Part shown: positions 47,635 to 59,314 of the stretch, in pieces
Layout of the letters: every line of letters starts with the position of its first letter
Position numbering within the stretch: position 1 is the stretch's first letter
Assembly (NCBI GenBank): GCA_026874595.1
Contig: CM049317.1
Span: 33,036,901-33,100,900 of the forward strand
From: Sipunculus nudus
Taxonomy: Eukaryota; Annelida; Sipuncula; Golfingiida; Sipunculidae
Direction: 5' to 3'
DNA length: 64,000 nucleotides
The notes under the pieces: model-generated
Database searches by the model: none
The model's input: only the letters and a program-made list of their open reading frames with translations
What the model was told of the DNA's origin: nothing
Program-made: the position numbers and the translations under genes

Positions 47635-47923
47635 GTAGCAATGTTTCTGCTGCCAGCAAAGTGGATAACAGCCCAGCGAGATTCGCCCAGAGCCAATGTT
47701 TTTTACATTATGTTTTGACTTACAGTATACAGGCCGAGCCTCTTCAAGATGCTCACAAAAAAAGGCCCGACACCCTACCGGCATAGGGCCCGATGCACCC
47801 GGGGAAAGGGCCGTTGTGCTGTCAGTCAAACAAAACAGAATGTAACAACATTGGCTTTGAGGTGGTTCTAGATTGGCTGGTATCCATTTTGCTGGCAACG
47901 GTAACATGGCTACGATAAAATAA
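47635..47923. repeat. foldback inverted repeat, arms about 95 bp
   Basis: The left arm (47635-47726) and the reverse complement of the right arm (47826-47923) align throughout: both read TTATTTTAT(T/C)GTAGC, TGCCAGCAAA(G/A)TGGATA, GCCAATGTT and TTACATT(A/C)TGTTTTG. I estimate roughly three quarters or more identity. The ~100-bp centre is not shared. It may be a MITE-like foldback element. It lies in intron 1 of the membrane-protein gene, so the pre-mRNA could form a long hairpin. Confidence 0.75.
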
Positions 47924-48542
47924 CTTTAATGCCATAGTAGGTCGATGAAGTGAACACGCTATATCATCTTTTATTAAATAAACTATTATGTAGAGTGCCT
48001 GTCTCTCCAAAACAATACGCCAGTGTAGGGGCATATGTAGCAAATTCATCCTGAGTAAATTTTGTTTGTAAAAATGTGACACCCCATGCATTTGTGTTCT
48101 TCATCTTTCTATGAAGCCTTAAAAACATGGTGCCAATTTTTTAATTCAGTTTTGACATGTTTTTTTTTTTCAGCTTGTATTAAAATGCTATTTAAAATGT
48201 TAAATTAATAAACTTTGACCGAAACATCAACAAAGTAAGCAGGGACAAGAGGATAAGAAAGGTTCTTTTTATAATGTATTTATATACTAAACACAAAAAC
48301 TTAGTTATCTGGTTTTGGATTGTCTAAAATTATTTTTTGTTTATATTAAACGTACCTATTTACATACCAAGTATATTTACTAAACACATATAGTGTTCAA
48401 TGCTTTATACACATAGCTTAATCTTTTTCTCCTTAAAATACGATAGTATCTGCTTATACTTCATTCAAAACCGTTTGAGTACTCCTGTACACAAGTGGTT
48501 AGGTTAGCGAGATCAGTGGTACAAATGTAAACATAGCGCGCA

Positions 48543-48558
48543 CGCCACCTGGCGGCCA
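48543..48558 (-). promoter_or_regulatory. CTCF-like motif, reverse
   Basis: The minus strand reads GCCGCCAGGTGGCGTG, a close fit to the CTCF core CCNCNAGGTGGCRS. It lies in intron 1 of the membrane-protein gene. Motif match only. Confidence 0.45.
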
Positions 48559-48911
48559 AACCCCGCTACTTTACGAATCAAGATTTTTCCAAGCATCCAA
48601 ACAGTGTTTCTTTTTTTTTTATCTTCCATATCATTTCTCCTTGTTTGGGAGTAGTGCACGTGCAAGATCAGGCCTCTAATTATGGTCTACAGTCTTGTTA
48701 TGCTACACAGACACACGTGGACTGTGTTGACTCACACACAGAACCATAACAATGAATGAAACAGGTTAATTGGAATTTGTAAGTTCGTGTACAGGGATGG
48801 TTTTGCAAAAAAAAATGTTGTATTCAGCCTAACCAGTGAAGTAATGGCGTGAGATAACGCACAAATGTTTATGTACCTAAACAGTGTTCATATATATATA
48901 TATATATATAT

Positions 48912-50721
48912 TTATTTATTTATTTATTATTTACATTATGTTTATACAGGGAAAACCAATCAGTTTAAATTAAACTGGTCTTACTTGGTGCCCTGTATCA
49001 GTACATATAAAACATACAATGACTAAACTATCAATACAATGCATAAAATAATACCATGACTAAAAATATAAACATGAACATATGGACTCAAATCATAAAA
49101 GCATATTAAGAGAGTTAAGAAAGTATATCAATATATACATCTATAGACAGAAGGAGTAAACTAAAATATCACATTAAATCAGTATATATATACATGCAAA
49201 TATGCGAGGCGTACGAACCAATAATATTACAATAATCTCTAGCATTTATGGACCTGATCATTGTTAGATTCAGTTAAATACGTATGAAATTAATTTACAG
49301 TTGTTGTATGATCTATGAAATGATAAAAGAATGAGTGCTACATGTATAAAACGCAAATTTATGCAAATATAACATGTGTCATATAGAACATACAGTTGCT
49401 AAAATTTCCAATTTGATTCGTTTCTTAAAAGATGCACAAGTTATGGCTGACTTAGATTCATTGGATAAACTATTCCATACTTTTGGCCCCATATATAGTA
49501 CAGATTTCTTTCAGATAGTTTGTTCTAGGTTTAGGAACGACTAAATCATTGCTCACAGCAGCTCGGGTTTGATGATTGTGTGCTTCATTGACAAAGTGAA
49601 AATTATTCTCTTGTAAACAGGGAGCTATTGAACAAACACATTTATACATAAGTACTGCAACAGAATACATATAGCGTTGACGTATATTCAACCAACCCAG
49701 TTCATTTACTATGGTTATAGAATCAACATTTCTGTCATAGTTTTTGGATATAATGCGGGCAGCTCTGTTTTGTATTTTCTGTACCGTATCATTGGTAGAC
49801 AATAATGAACAACCCCAAATGCTTAGGGCATAGTCAATATGAGGCTGAATTATAGTTGCATAAACCTTAGTAAGAGATTGCATAGACAGATAGCTTGATA
49901 TTCGGTAAAGAACTCCTATCTTTTGAGATAGTTTTTTTGATAGAGAGTGAACATGTGGTTTCCATGATAAATTAGCATCTATTAAAACGCAAAGTAGATT
50001 AATCTTATTAGAACAAAGTAATGTTGTATCTAATATTGATATCTTGAGTTTGTGATCAGCAATTCTATGAAGATTTCCAAGTAGCATAGCATTAGATTTA
50101 TTATAATTCAGAGTGAGCAGGTTTTCGTCGTACCAGGTGGTCACATGATTTACTACTCGCTGTAATTTAATCTCAGCTTCTACAGCATTTTTACCATGGC
50201 AATATACAATGACATCATCAGCGTACATTACAATACCATCAGTATTTAGCACATTTGGAAGATCATTTATGTATACCAAAAATAGAATAGGGCCGAGAAC
50301 TGTACCCTGAGGAACACCTACATTAACAACAGCAGCATTGGATAGATTGTTGTTGTATTTTACGATCTGTAGGCGATCATGGAGGTAAGATTGAAACCAG
50401 GCAACTGTTTTCTTATCAAAACCAAAAACGAACAACTTTTCCAATAATCTTTTATGATTTATGGTATCAAATCCTTTGGTTAGGTCGAAAAAACAAGCAG
50501 CAGTAACTTTACCCTGATCCATAGTTTTATATACGTCATTTGAAAATTTACTAAGAGCCGTTACAGTAGATTTTCCGGGCAGATATGCGTGCTGACTTTC
50601 TGAAATTCTATTGCTATTTGTGATAAACCTGATTAGTTGCCTTTGTACAGCTTTTTCAAATAGTTTCGCAAAGTGAGGTATTATTGATATGGGTCTGTAA
50701 TTACTCTTATTTGCTTTATCG

Positions 50722-50723
<2 letters not shown>
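48912..50723 (-). mobile_element. 5'-truncated non-LTR retrotransposon (CR1/jockey-like)
   Basis: On the minus strand this holds the 3' half of an ORF2, a 3' UTR of about 0.4 kb and a terminal TAAATAAATAAATAAAT tail at about 48912-48930. The 5' end is cut directly at a (TA)n tract, and the 3' tail also borders a (TA)n tract at about 48893-48911, so the element appears to have inserted into a TA microsatellite. The endonuclease part is missing. The clade (CR1 or jockey group) is suggested by the RT motifs and lack of an RNase H region; it needs a phylogeny. Confidence 0.88.
49379..50723 (-). pseudogene. reverse transcriptase of the LINE (partial, one frameshift)
   Basis: The frame opens at 50723 next to the TA repeat and runs 417 codons to TAG at 49470. 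Motifs in order: NYRPISIIPHFAKLFEKAV (template-binding start of RT), FFDLTKGFDTINH (motif A, first catalytic Asp), GVPQGTVLGPILF (motif B), YADD (motif C, catalytic pair), LSWKPHV (thumb) and IQNRAARI. The family needs these for target-primed reverse transcription. One extra G in the GGGG run (plus strand 49487-49490) breaks the frame; past it, the shifted frame reads VWNSLSNESKSA and FKKRIKLEI, the usual C-terminus, to TGA at 49379-49381. The internal ATG at 50522 is not the true start. The copy is not autonomous. Confidence 0.9.

Positions 50724-50727
<4 letters not shown>

Positions 50728-50772
<45 letters not shown>
50728..50772. repeat. (TA)n microsatellite at LINE 5' edge
   Basis: About 22 TA units, directly abutting the truncated reading frame of the LINE. 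Confidence 0.95.
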
Positions 50773-50774
<2 letters not shown>

Positions 50775-50855
50775 CAATCATACCGTGATGAGTGCAGCAC
50801 GTTGAACGAAACTACGTAGTAGTAAAACTGTCTGAAAAAATTTGATTCGTCTATT

Positions 50856-50858
<3 letters not shown>

Positions 50859-50942
<84 letters not shown>
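50859..50942. repeat. (TA)n(GA)n compound microsatellite
   Basis: About 17 TA units followed by about 25 GA units without interruption. Confidence 0.95.
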
Positions 50943-50947
<5 letters not shown>

Positions 50948-52425
50948 TGACCTCTATGGCTTTCATACACAATTGTATTTTCTTCCAAAATCATTTCAAA
51001 TAAAATATTGTTTTACAAGATACGTTTTAATATTTAATTTTAACATTTGCCAAATGAACATACAAATAATGATTTAATTATTCCTACTTTTTAACTATTT
51101 ATTATAGAGAGACCATTAAGCAGTAAGTTCGACGAGCAGTAAGAGACACCAACTAAGTTCAGATTCTTTGAGAGTTAGTAATTTTAAAATTACTTTAAAA
51201 TGTGCCACGTCAGAAAAGTTCAATGTATTTAAAAGAGAATTGATATGTGCTGTTAAAACAACCTTAATGTTGACTTCCTCTATACTGATCCAATATTATA
51301 ATCCCAACAATATTGTTATTGTTTTATTATCTTTATAAAAATTGTAATAAATTAATATGAACAAAATGCAAAAATCTTTAATTACAATCAAGGCGTTTGT
51401 TTTTTGTATAAGACACATGTCATTTTGTTATCTTGTGCACTAAATCAAAATTGTTCTTGATCACGATTTAAGAGAAACAAGCATTAGTTAAGCAGGTATA
51501 AAATGCTTTAGTTTTTGTCAGGAGTTATTTGGTATAAACATGATAAAAAATTGGCTCCAATCAAAGATGTACATTCCGCCGCTGCATCTGACAATCATTG
51601 CATTTAATGACAAACCAATCAGATTTTATAAAATATAAGATTAGTTCTATTCTCCATTCTTCATTTCATAGTTTGCATTATATTCAGATAGTACAAGCTG
51701 GATGCTCATGGTCTACAGATCACTATTTTCATTAAAAAAGAATGTTGCACCGGTGATCTTGTTCGGACGGATAAAACGCCTATATTGCCATTGTGCCATC
51801 ACAAGTCATTTAAGGATAATGAAAAATAAGCGACAAGAATTTAATAATAACAAGCATTTAACTTTACCGTTGTTATATTTAAACTGTACCATTGGTTTTA
51901 CCTTAGTTTCTGTTAAGATATGTCCGTTTTTGTTATTGTGCTGGTATAACCTGAATTTCTTCGGTTTCATATTCCCATAAATGTAAATTTTTAATTGGCC
52001 CACCTAACAAAATTATTTTAAAAGAAGACCTTCAGAGGAGAAGGGGTAAACATGGGATGGAAGAACATCTGTAAACATGTACTATAACATTATGACTAAT
52101 GATGACACTTTTTTATGATCCGATATTTAATTTCAAGTTTGTTTCCTTAAACCGGACTTTTCTAAAACTTCTAAATTTTCTAAGGTTTTGTTTTCAAAAC
52201 ACACTCCCTAATGAATTCTTCAGCAAAACATGCATTTCATTCAATGTTAATGTCATTCTACTGTTAAAGTCTGTGAATATTTGTCTGCTGTAAACTACCT
52301 GATGAGCACAGCTTACAAAAGATTATCAACGAACAGTGAAATAGCTACTCCACAGAAGGTATAATTGCTCCAAAAAGATATGCTATTGCCCGTACAAAGC
52401 TAAGGTTATATGATCATAATAATAA

Positions 52426-52477
<52 letters not shown>

Positions 52478-53572
52478 TTTTATCATTATCTGGCACTAAA
52501 TCCAGTCAAAGTTGTCCCTTTTGTCTGTTGTTTATTCTTTACAAAATAAGTATAAAAATAGTCATCCGCCTAAATCTTTTATAAATTATTTCTTGGATCA
52601 TGACAAAAACATAAAAATACTCCTTAAATTGCTTAGGAACCTTTAGATACTTTGGATAAACTAACCGTAAGAGACGGGTTTCTATACCTTCACTATCAGC
52701 GAGCGGATAGTGATGTTTGTGATGTAATAATCGAACAATAGGATGACGCAATAGCAAAATCATATTAAATGGACGATTAACAGGGCCATTTTCATATGTT
52801 ATGTATAAATGAAGCAAATATTCAGTCACTGGTTAAAACAAAGGAAAGAGGGGCCATACTGTGTACGATACAGGTTGCCTGAAATCAGCAAGTAGTCGGC
52901 CATATGTACATTGCACAATCTACCCCAGGGCACTTGTTGTCTCTACATGATTTTTCAAATAAACTTATCAATGACATTTAGTAAAACAATATACCGGTGG
53001 ACATACAACAGCTGATTAATTTTTCATAGCTATAGTCTGGGGGATCTTGATGCGGATCCATGTGTTGGCGGAGGTATGCGCTCTACAGGTGCACTCTAAT
53101 AATGGAATAAATGTCTTAACGCAGTAGTTGTGTGTCTAGTTTAAGTTATTGTGATGTAATATATCTTACTAATTATTCTGAGGTGTTTTGTTGCAAAATA
53201 TCCCTCTGTAGTAAATATTTATATATATAGGCCCCCATTTTTTGCTCTTAAACTAAATTTTACATGAAAAAATAACAAAGCCACCATAGAAAAATTGGTA
53301 CCATATTTTTTGTAAAGGTTAAGTTCTTAGGATCACAAAAATGTGGGGTCTCCACTTTTTACAGCGAAAATTTACTCGGTGACATATGCTCCCACACATG
53401 TGGGTAACTTTCATGATTGTTCTCATTTTGATGCATACAAATTTATCGTTTATCATCGTATGGCATCGTATAAATTTTTTTTCGTATATTTTTTTCTTCT
53501 GTTACATCAAGAAAGACCCTTAACTTTTCATCATATCTCTTTCAAATACTACATATATATAATATATTGTTA
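50943..53572. other. intron 1 sequence, no further exon recognised
   Basis: Lies in the 6.9-kb first intron of the membrane-protein gene. It contains a (TTA)n microsatellite at 52429-52477 and an unassigned 96-codon minus frame at 52539-52829 with no splice sites or motif. No extra exon that fits the gene was found. Confidence 0.4.
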
Positions 53573-53745
53573 GGGTAAGAGGGGGTTTGTTGCGGGGTGA
53601 CAAAAGCGGACCAAGCGTCTCGCTTGTTAAGCTTGCTTTTCTAGCGAAGCGGTTGGAACGCCGGACTTGTGCGCCACCGACATGGGTTCGAATCCCGGAT
53701 CGGCCCAATGTTTTACCCTGAGCGATTTGTCTTCGTAACAAAATG
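53573..53745 (+). repeat. tRNA-like SINE, copy 1 of a direct pair
   Basis: Contains GCGAAGCGGTTGGAACGCC, GGACTTGTGCGCCACCGAC and the box-B sequence ATGGGTTCGAATCCC, the order of a tRNA-derived head, then a tail with ATCGGCCCAATGTTTT. The preceding GCGGGGTGACAAAAGCGGAC is also shared with copy 2, so the unit is about 170 bp. Confidence 0.6.
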
Positions 53746-53849
53746 GGGGCTTGTCCAACGTGGCGTTAAACTTTGTGGCTCAGGGAACAAGCTCATTAAA
53801 GTGTGACTCCTGGAATAAAATTAGTCTTGTTCTGATAGCACAACGCTCG

Positions 53850-54020
53850 TAAGAGGGGGGGAGAATTACGGGGTGACATAAAAGCGGACCGAACTGCCTC
53901 GCTAGTGAAACTTGCTTTGCAAGCGAAGCGACTGGTACGCCGGACTTGTGCGCCACAGACATGGGTTCGAATCCGAGATCGGCCCAATGTTTTCCCCTGA
54001 ATAATTTGTCTTTGTAGCTA
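53850..54020 (+). repeat. tRNA-like SINE, copy 2 of a direct pair
   Basis: Same segments as copy 1, box B 280 bp further on, same orientation, with about one difference in ten. The sequence between the copies is different from the unit, so this is either two insertions or an old local duplication that includes flank. Both are in intron 1 of the membrane-protein gene. Confidence 0.6.
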
Positions 54021-54326
54021 CATATATACAGTATATTTTCCGTGTAACTATAGATTTTATCCAACCAAATGCAATACATATATTGAATTAAATCACAGAT
54101 TAATTTCCCCGTCTTAAATATTTAGAACAAAAAGCATAAACACCTTGAACATGGACAATCATGATTGGACTTTCAGACGAGTACGTGCAATAATAATTAG
54201 AGACGGCATTTTTTTTTCTTGGAAAATTGCCATTGCCGCCCATGCAGTATCCGCTGGCATTGGCAATTGCTTAGTTGAATACTTGGGCACGTGACTATTT
54301 CAAAGTGTTAAGTAATTGAACCTTAC

Positions 54327-54372
54327 CAGGTAAATACTTCATTTTATCGGTGGTCGGTGAGGTGTCAGACAT
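54327..54372 (-). CDS. single-pass membrane protein, exon 1 (start)
   Basis: Start ATG at 54372 followed by MSDTSPTTDKMKYLP and the donor CCTG/GTAAGG at 54327, phase 1. The first upstream in-frame codon that is a stop (TAG) lies 24 nt before the ATG. With exons at 47359, 46799 and 44292 the coding length is 46+91+131+110 = 378 nt, giving 125 residues: a short polar outside segment (1-21), one membrane helix (22-43) and a cytoplasmic tail (44-125). There is no signal peptide, so insertion would use the helix itself as a signal anchor, N-terminus out. I do not recognise the family. An extracellular part encoded by other exons would need an acceptor between the TAG and the ATG, and none with a pyrimidine tract is visible. 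All exon phases agree, which supports the model; function unknown. Confidence 0.5.
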
Positions 54373-54409
54373 TGCCTTTATTTGGCCGTCTCTCTACAGT
54401 CTGGTACAT
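54365..54409 (-). promoter_or_regulatory. upstream ORF overlapping the start codon
   Basis: If the transcript starts upstream, an ATG at 54409 opens a 14-codon uORF (MYQTVERRPNKGNV) that ends at TGA 54367-54365, overlapping the main ATG at 54372-54370 within ATGTCTGA. Such overlap usually lowers initiation at the main start. The same frame is open further upstream, so a terminal exon of another gene is an alternative reading. Confidence 0.3.
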
Positions 54410-56042
54410 TCTCCTTGGCGGGCCTGGGGCTGGTTTGCTTCTGTCCTTCCAGACTCGAACAGCGGCTAATGCTGACACTGAGTGCTCACTAGACAAGACA
54501 GACGAAATGTGAACGTGATATTTCCGGGTTAGACACAGACGCCCTGAAATAAAATGAACAATTGCAATGGAACATAAATCGATATTAGACGCCGTACTGG
54601 TCGGCTTTGCCAAAACAGGATTAGGTGGCGATATTGAAGTCTTGCATAATGCAATACCTTTGATCATTTTCTCTGCTAGAGAAATAATCTTTAAGCCAAG
54701 AATTCCAACGTCATCATGAAATAATTATGTTAAACCAAAGCATAAATTACCAAAATACAACATAATCAACATTACTGCCCACGTAAATTGTAAAGTCAAC
54801 ACATTCAGGATGAACACTAACTGTTTTAGAGCTCGCTTTATGAATTATGTATCCTGATGGCAGATATTTCGGGAGCGATTTGATAATTGGTGATTGGTTC
54901 ATCCAGAATACAAGTAATCCTTCTTAACATTAACATCCATATATATTACATTTGATTCAACTGAGGAAATGAATCCGTTTTTGGTTAGGATTAGCGATTT
55001 GTGTTTAAGCAGCAATCAATATCTCGAATTAGAAACAAATATACCACACTTAGAAACAAAGTTGTTCCACAAAATCAGAGCTTTTTTAGCAGGAGTTCTT
55101 TTTACAGCAGCTGTTTGACAGTTCCTATTTGTGGGTGAAGACCACACACGAACTTCCCCACAAGGACCGTCGCAGGTTGCAGCTCCGGCCGACAATTAAC
55201 AGCCACCTTGTCTAGAAGCCCTCGTTACGAACATAAGACTGGCTTGTTGTCTTCATTAAGCTGGGCAAAGTAAGTCATAATTAATCAAGGTGACGAAAAT
55301 GTTAGATATATCTGATAGTACATTTGAGTCGCCACCACACCTTTACGCACTTGGATGGGATCATAAGCTCAATACTGTATGAATCAGAAAAAAGGCAGAA
55401 ACTCCATAATAATATCTGTTATATCATTTTATTTAAACGAAGCACAGTTATGATAAGCTTAAACGCATATATATATTCTTAGTTTATAAATAAATGTAAT
55501 ACCTTAATAATAAAGATCTATAACAAACAAAGACGTCGCTTTAAATACGTTCTCATTGCTTACATCATGGCGGCTGTGAGCAGTATACCCAGTGTTTATA
55601 TTTTCACCCAAACACTCAAAAATCGAGGCACTTCCTGTTGCCATTATGTAGCAGTTTTGTTTTACTTAAGACACTTATGCAATGCTGAGAAGTTTTGATG
55701 ATACAATTCCCGCAGAACTGATAACACAACTCCCTTTCCAGAAAATACGCAGCCCTGTTTATAAAGGGACGCGACGAAACAGTCTATCTATATTCGGTCA
55801 TAAGACGTGTCGTCGCTGAAGGCGGCTGGCTCGGTCACTGACAGATGGCGTGTTTCTTTTAGGTTAACGCTAGCAGAAGCTAAGGGGTGCTATAAACAAC
55901 CTTCGATTTTTTTACTTGCTTTTTCCACATTGTAATTCCAAAAAAATAAAATCAACATACTCTTTTTTTTACACTTTTATAAATATGACGTCCTTGTTAA
56001 TGTTCGTAAATTGCTCCCAACTTCAAAGATGATAACGAAACT
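54410..56042. other. 5' flank of membrane-protein gene and intergenic
   Basis: No clear core promoter identified. A short plus-strand frame starts at ATGGCGGCTGTGAGC near 55570 (44 codons) with no recognised motif. GC-richer patches lie at about 55130-55260 and 55790-55870. Confidence 0.35.
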
Positions 56043-56264
56043 ATGGCGACGTCATTACTTGAACGATATAACACGTTTTCATCCATAAAATACCTGAAAA
56101 AGTTCCAAGATAAATTTAATAAAATTTTTCTGTGGAACTGGGTCATAGGTTGTGTAATAAGTGATAAACGTTTGGATAAACATATTTTTCGAGATGTAAG
56201 TTTGAAAGAACAAGAAAACATAAAGGAATTTGTGTATTTGGCTCAACCTATACCCAGTATTTGA
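56043..56264 (+). CDS. unassigned 73-codon open frame
   Basis: ATGGCGACGTC start with A at -3 and G at +4, a favourable context, and a Lys- and Phe-rich peptide (begins MATSLLERYNTFSSIKYL). There is no domain, signal peptide or clear splice site. Overlapping minus frames are also open, so chance in AT-rich DNA is quite possible. Confidence 0.18.
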   Translation: MATSLLERYNTFSSIKYLKKFQDKFNKIFLWNWVIGCVISDKRLDKHIFRDVSLKEQENIKEFVYLAQPIPSI

Positions 56265-59200
56265 ATTTTTCCGATCCGTAACAAAACTTGTGTAGCTCTT
56301 CTTGACGCAGGATCCATTAATTAACAAAATGTCATTTAAATTTTTTGTAGGTTTTTTCGGAGATATCGCGCGGACATACAAATACCAACACACATTTATA
56401 CAAACCACGCTGGCCAGCCACATATCCTTGACGTAAACATGTCCTACTATTTATATATTTCGGTGTTTAAACCGTAAATGTAATAAGTTGGGCATATATT
56501 ACAATTAGGTATTACAAATCCCTTGCAAATTAGGTGGTTCAGTATGATCAACGATCCTGAACTGAGCAAATTACTATAATTATACCAAGCCATACTATAA
56601 CTTTATATTTCAATAATATATTACAATGATATATACATAGCAATAACGGTTCAATTATCATCTTTTTATGGTGTATTTTATAAGTTCATAAATGCAATCG
56701 TAAGTTTATTTAGTGACCTGTCAGAGAAACAGTGTTTGAACCCCCTTTCTTCTAGATGACTTAATGCTGGCAAACTGTGAAAAAAGTAGTGCTGTTTTCT
56801 ATGGCCTTTCACAAATGCGCTCTAATTATGACATATTTGTCAATTGCGTTATGTTAATGTGAACTTCTTAAGCTTCGGTATCACATAATTTCATTGAAAA
56901 TATAAGCATGCATTTATATTATAATTTAATAATGATAATAATAAATGTACATGTGTTGGGTCATTGTTAAGATATAATGTGATTTGAATTATTTACCCGC
57001 CGCAAGCTTGTCATAATTGTCCTTGCGTTTCATAATATATTATGCATTATTTTGTATCATTGTCGCCAGGGAGGATTTCAGACATGTTATATCAGTTAAT
57101 TTTAAGTGATTATGTCAATGTAAATACCAGTTGATCTCATCGTGTTCAAGGATAACTTCTCTGGTCTCTGGTGCGAATTGAAATGACCCATTATTTTTGT
57201 AATTAAAAAGGTAGAATTAAACTCAAAATCATATATTTGATTCAATTAAAGAATACAGGGCGCCTGTAAAATAGGATTTATTCTATCAACAAACATATTT
57301 TAATAACAAGGTTTTATGTTTAACCTCATTTAATTATAAATAGAAACAGTTGCTTGATACTCTAAACTTAATTTACCAGTGAAGAAACATTATTTGTGGC
57401 ATAAATATTATACTGAACATCAGACTCATGACCTCTGATAAACTTCAAGGTTGATCAACATTTGTAATTATGCGATTATTACACGCATGATTCATTTTGG
57501 ATGAAAACAAACGTCAGAAAATCTATGTGTAAGAAAACACACCTCATGTTTGTCTGTTTTTCATGACAAAACCGCATTACTAAACGTCAGATCGTGCACG
57601 TGTACGACAATTCCTAGACAAGAAAAAGAAACATGACAAAGAAACGCAAAATTAACACCTATTACAGAAGCTCGAGATCGAAAGCATCTTGATTTGTAAA
57701 GTTGAACGATACGGCCACCAGGTGCTGGTTTTGCGCGCTATGTCTATTTTGTTTTGCTCCTGGTCGTGCCCGATGCAAGCATATCTCTACTTTAAGGTAT
57801 ATTTTCTTGAATGTGTTGGCTGGCTTTTAAAAGGGATTTATCCTCATCCCACGAGGTCGGTCACCAGAGAGTTCGGCGTATTGTTAATAATTTTTTAAAC
57901 TGTTTTAAGACATACCTGAAAGTTCATCTATAAATTGGTTGAATATTACAAGCTTTAAAAAATCACAGCTCAGTTCTTTTTCGAATATTTTCGAAACACG
58001 AAACCAGTCAGCGCACAGTCATGCGACCTTTAAGGAACCTGCCGTGATGGCCTTTCAAACCAGGGGGATACGTGAAACCTTTGATGAGACCTGAGACTGA
58101 CGCATCAGACGGACAGTTCCACGAGGCGGTCTTCTCTAATTACGTCCCACGGGGCCAGGCCTATTTGCGAAAGGAAACCCTAATTGGCACGTATTAGCAG
58201 TTGCGGCTCGCCTGGGGGATCTGTCCGTTCGACAGATTTCACCTCCAGTTAATTTGCAGCGAAATTTGTTTGTAGAGAAATTTGCCTCGTACCCAAGATG
58301 GCGACTTTAATAATAAATGTAAAAACCCGATGGTCGCTTCACTGCAACACATCATTCAGCGAAACTACTGAATCAGCTTATGAATAATTCGAATAGGCAA
58401 ATAACTAGGTCACTGCGGAGAATCATTTTGTGTAATTAATGCATTCCATTAATTTTCGTTACTTTGCCATATAGCTCTGCGTCATCAAAGACTTGCTAGA
58501 GGGAGAGACATATGAACGGTCATTAGATATTATTAGATCTATTTCAGTGTGGTAATCATCACGGCCAGCAGCCCAGCAGCTGTTTCGTTTTAACAGTGTT
58601 AAAGCCAGCTATTCGCCTGCTTTCCTATATAATATATGCCATTTCTGTTTTGCTCTGCACATATACTAATGAATTCTAGGTAATCCCTACTTACGCATCT
58701 GTGACGGTTGTATAAGCGTGATTATCTCGAAACTGTTAGTATAAACTAACAATATTGACAAACAGAAAAAAAGAAATAACCCATGATGGTTTTAGAGCAT
58801 ATATGCCGAACCTGAACATTCATTACTTGCAAAACGAACTTTGCAAAACTCTGGCTCCTCTGACTTGCCGCCAAATGTATATGCTGAATGTGTTTGGATC
58901 ATTTTGGCGGCCCCCCTAAAGTTATAAACGCGTGGATAAAAACAAAACGGACAACCTGTGTGTGGGGGAATAGGCATGTTCTGGTCCATTTTATAAAAGG
59001 TAAAATAATTATCTTTATGTATCACACGTCATTTATCTGAATAGGCACTTTTTACATATAAGAGACTAACACATGTCTCCATCTTGTTATGCTCTTTTGT
59101 TAGATTGTTCCAATGTATTTCTTTGTCATCTATGTAGGCATTCGGACACGTGTTTAGTTATGCAGAAACATTTATCCGGAGGTAGATGTGAGTAGTATGC

Positions 59201-59314
59201 ATTTGTGCTTGACCCTGCAATGACCCAAACCAATGCGCCAGGCAGTGACATCTCTAGGAATTTGGTACTTCTGAAATTAATCTGGATTTGGGGCTGGACT
59301 GCTTCCTAAAATTT
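56265..59314. other. intergenic, no gene recognised
   Basis: AT-rich for most of its length. A GC-richer island at about 58020-58330 ends in CAAGATGGCGAC, which resembles a YY1-type initiator and opens a 29-codon frame. No downstream exon could be tied to it. Confidence 0.4.

Noticed and set aside
47584-47907. 107-codon minus frame with Cys residues
   Set aside because: It spans the foldback inverted repeat, and no acceptor or donor in phase with the membrane-protein exons was found.
53520-54079. Minus frames with FEPMSVAHKSGVPVASLAK-type peptide
   Set aside because: They are antisense readings of the tRNA-like SINE pair; this is a repeat artefact rather than a protein.
54365-54667. 100-codon minus frame read as a C-terminal exon of another gene
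   Set aside because: No motif, only a moderate acceptor at about 54495, and the same segment fits better as 5' leader of the membrane-protein gene. Not fully excluded.
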